Source: Bifidobacterium santillanense (GTDB lineage: Bacteria; Actinomycetota; Actinomycetes; Actinomycetales; Bifidobacteriaceae). From it: DNA of 64,000 nt. Position numbers and translations under genes: made by a program. How positions within the stretch are numbered: the first letter of the stretch is position 1; every line of letters starts with the position of its first letter. Below, in pieces: positions 63,265-64,000 of the stretch. The notes under the pieces were generated by a model. It was not told where the DNA came from. It ran no database searches and worked only from the letters and a program-made list of their open reading frames with translations. The DNA is taken from positions 62,001-126,000 of the forward strand of contig NZ_JAFEJS010000008.1 in NCBI RefSeq assembly GCF_018555385.1, given 5' to 3'.

Positions 63265-63966
63265 TTACCACTGACGCGGCGTGTACTCCCAGTTGTCGAA
63301 GGTGACCTCGAGCGGCTCGGTCCAGAAGTGGCCCTTGACGCCGGTCTCCGGGTCGACGTGGAGCATCCAGCCCTTCTTGGCCGGGGACTCGATCGAGAGC
63401 TTGAGCTGGTAGGTGCCGGCCTTATCGAGCTTGACGTTGGCGCCGTAGTGCGGGCCGTCGGAGGCGTTCATCTGCATGAAGGTACCGGAGGTGGCGGTGC
63501 CGCCCTCGACCTCCTTGCCGGTGGACTTGTCGATGATGGTGTAGTTCACGGTCAGATCCGGGATGAAGTTGCCCTTGCCGTAGCCGAGCTCGGTGCCCTT
63601 CTCGTTGGCGTGAATGTCGGCCTCGAGGTGGAAGGAGGCGTCCGCGGCCTTGAGACCCATGGAGGACGGCTCCATGTCGATCGGCTGGAAGTAGACGGCG
63701 CCGACGGTCAGCGGGCCGACCTCCTGATCCTGCTCCTCGGCGGTACCGGACGGACCGACCGGGACCTCCTCGAAGCCGGCGCCCGCGTCGGACGCGGAGG
63801 AGTCGGAGCTGGAGTCGGACTTGGAGGAGTCGGTGGACTGCGAGGAGGAGTCCGACTTGGTGGTGTCGGAGCTGGTGTTGGAGGAACCGCAGGCGGCCAT
63901 CGTGAAGGTCATCGAGCCAGCGAGCAGCAGGCCGAGCAGGGCGGCCATCTTCTTGTTCTTCATCAT
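63265..63966 (-). CDS. P19/Tp34-family iron transport lipoprotein
   Basis: A 233-residue lipoprotein: signal peptide ending TMAAC (Cys26), a 40-residue Ser/Asp/Lys linker, then the Iron_transport domain: VGAVYFQPIDMEPSSMGLKA, FHLEADIHANEKGTELGYGK with the metal-ligand region (His, Glu, Met), MQMNASDGPHYGANVKLDKA and WTEPLEVTFDNWEY. P19 and Tp34 bind Cu/Zn/Fe at Met and His residues; M in DMEPSSMG and H in EADIHANE and GPHYG fit. It is first of the visible iron genes; an Ftr1-type permease would be expected next, right of position 64000. Its ATG follows GGAAGAG. Confidence 0.9.
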   Translation of the reverse strand: MMKNKKMAALLGLLLAGSMTFTMAACGSSNTSSDTTKSDSSSQSTDSSKSDSSSDSSASDAGAGFEEVPVGPSGTAEEQDQEVGPLTVGAVYFQPIDMEPSSMGLKAADASFHLEADIHANEKGTELGYGKGNFIPDLTVNYTIIDKSTGKEVEGGTATSGTFMQMNASDGPHYGANVKLDKAGTYQLKLSIESPAKKGWMLHVDPETGVKGHFWTEPLEVTFDNWEYTPRQW

Positions 63967-64000
63967 TGTTCTCTTCCTTTTGGTTGGTGAATGGTATTCA

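Overview
The window looks like the chromosome of a high-GC Gram-positive bacterium, most probably a Bifidobacterium. The evidence is an Actinobacteria-type zwf-opcA-pgl cluster facing gnd, carbohydrate ABC transporters under LacI control without a local ATPase, serine-rich lipoproteins, and family matches throughout. No rRNA and no intact tRNA gene was found. Genus is inferred from gene content and not from a marker gene.

Layout. (1) About 1-7.6 kb is mobile DNA: a TraG/VirD4-type coupling protein, an SSB-like protein, a PcfB-like protein, a MobP-type relaxase and a MobC-type accessory protein in one leftward operon, with a 20-bp perfect palindrome (oriT candidate) beside mobC; then a small operon with an SdpI-like membrane protein and a GNAT acetyltransferase. 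(2) 7.6-13.7 kb is a fructoside-use operon: GH32 enzyme, solute-binding lipoprotein, two permeases and a LacI repressor, with two matching operator-like sites around the promoter. (3) At about 13.86 kb this DNA abuts a 3' fragment of nnrD (NAD(P)HX dehydratase), so a mobile-DNA or deletion boundary lies there. (4) 14.6-23.3 kb is a complete kdp high-affinity K+ system, including two 30-codon membrane peptides (kdpF and an upstream companion). (5) 23.5-30.4 kb is a lower-GC accessory locus: a two-component system whose response regulator has an in-frame amber codon, several small membrane proteins, and an ABC exporter whose ATPase is frameshifted. Three leftward transcription units there share one promoter design: a 20-bp near-palindrome, 5 bp, a -35, 17 bp, a -10. 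(6) 30.5-32.9 kb holds two paralogous tyrosine recombinases next to a 3' tRNA fragment, a typical island end. (7) 33.1-64 kb is core-like high-GC DNA: zwf, opcA, pgl, gnd, a cation P-type ATPase, an aminotransferase, a CmpB-type membrane protein, two surface proteins, two YhgE/Pip proteins, a broken polytopic membrane protein, and a P19-type iron locus (P19-like lipoprotein, DUF2318 membrane protein, two FtsX permeases, ATPase, FMN-binding lipoprotein) running leftward from the right edge.

Intergenic DNA from 33 to 58 kb is unusually rich in structure: 51-bp and 52-bp tandem repeats, a dispersed hairpin family, a 500-bp chain of hairpins after gnd in which the gnd stop codon sits in the loop of an 18-bp stem, and two very long hairpins with unrelated stems but matching inverted loops between two convergent genes.

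Coordinates come from reading the sequence by eye. Family assignments rest on visible motifs and recall, not on database searches.
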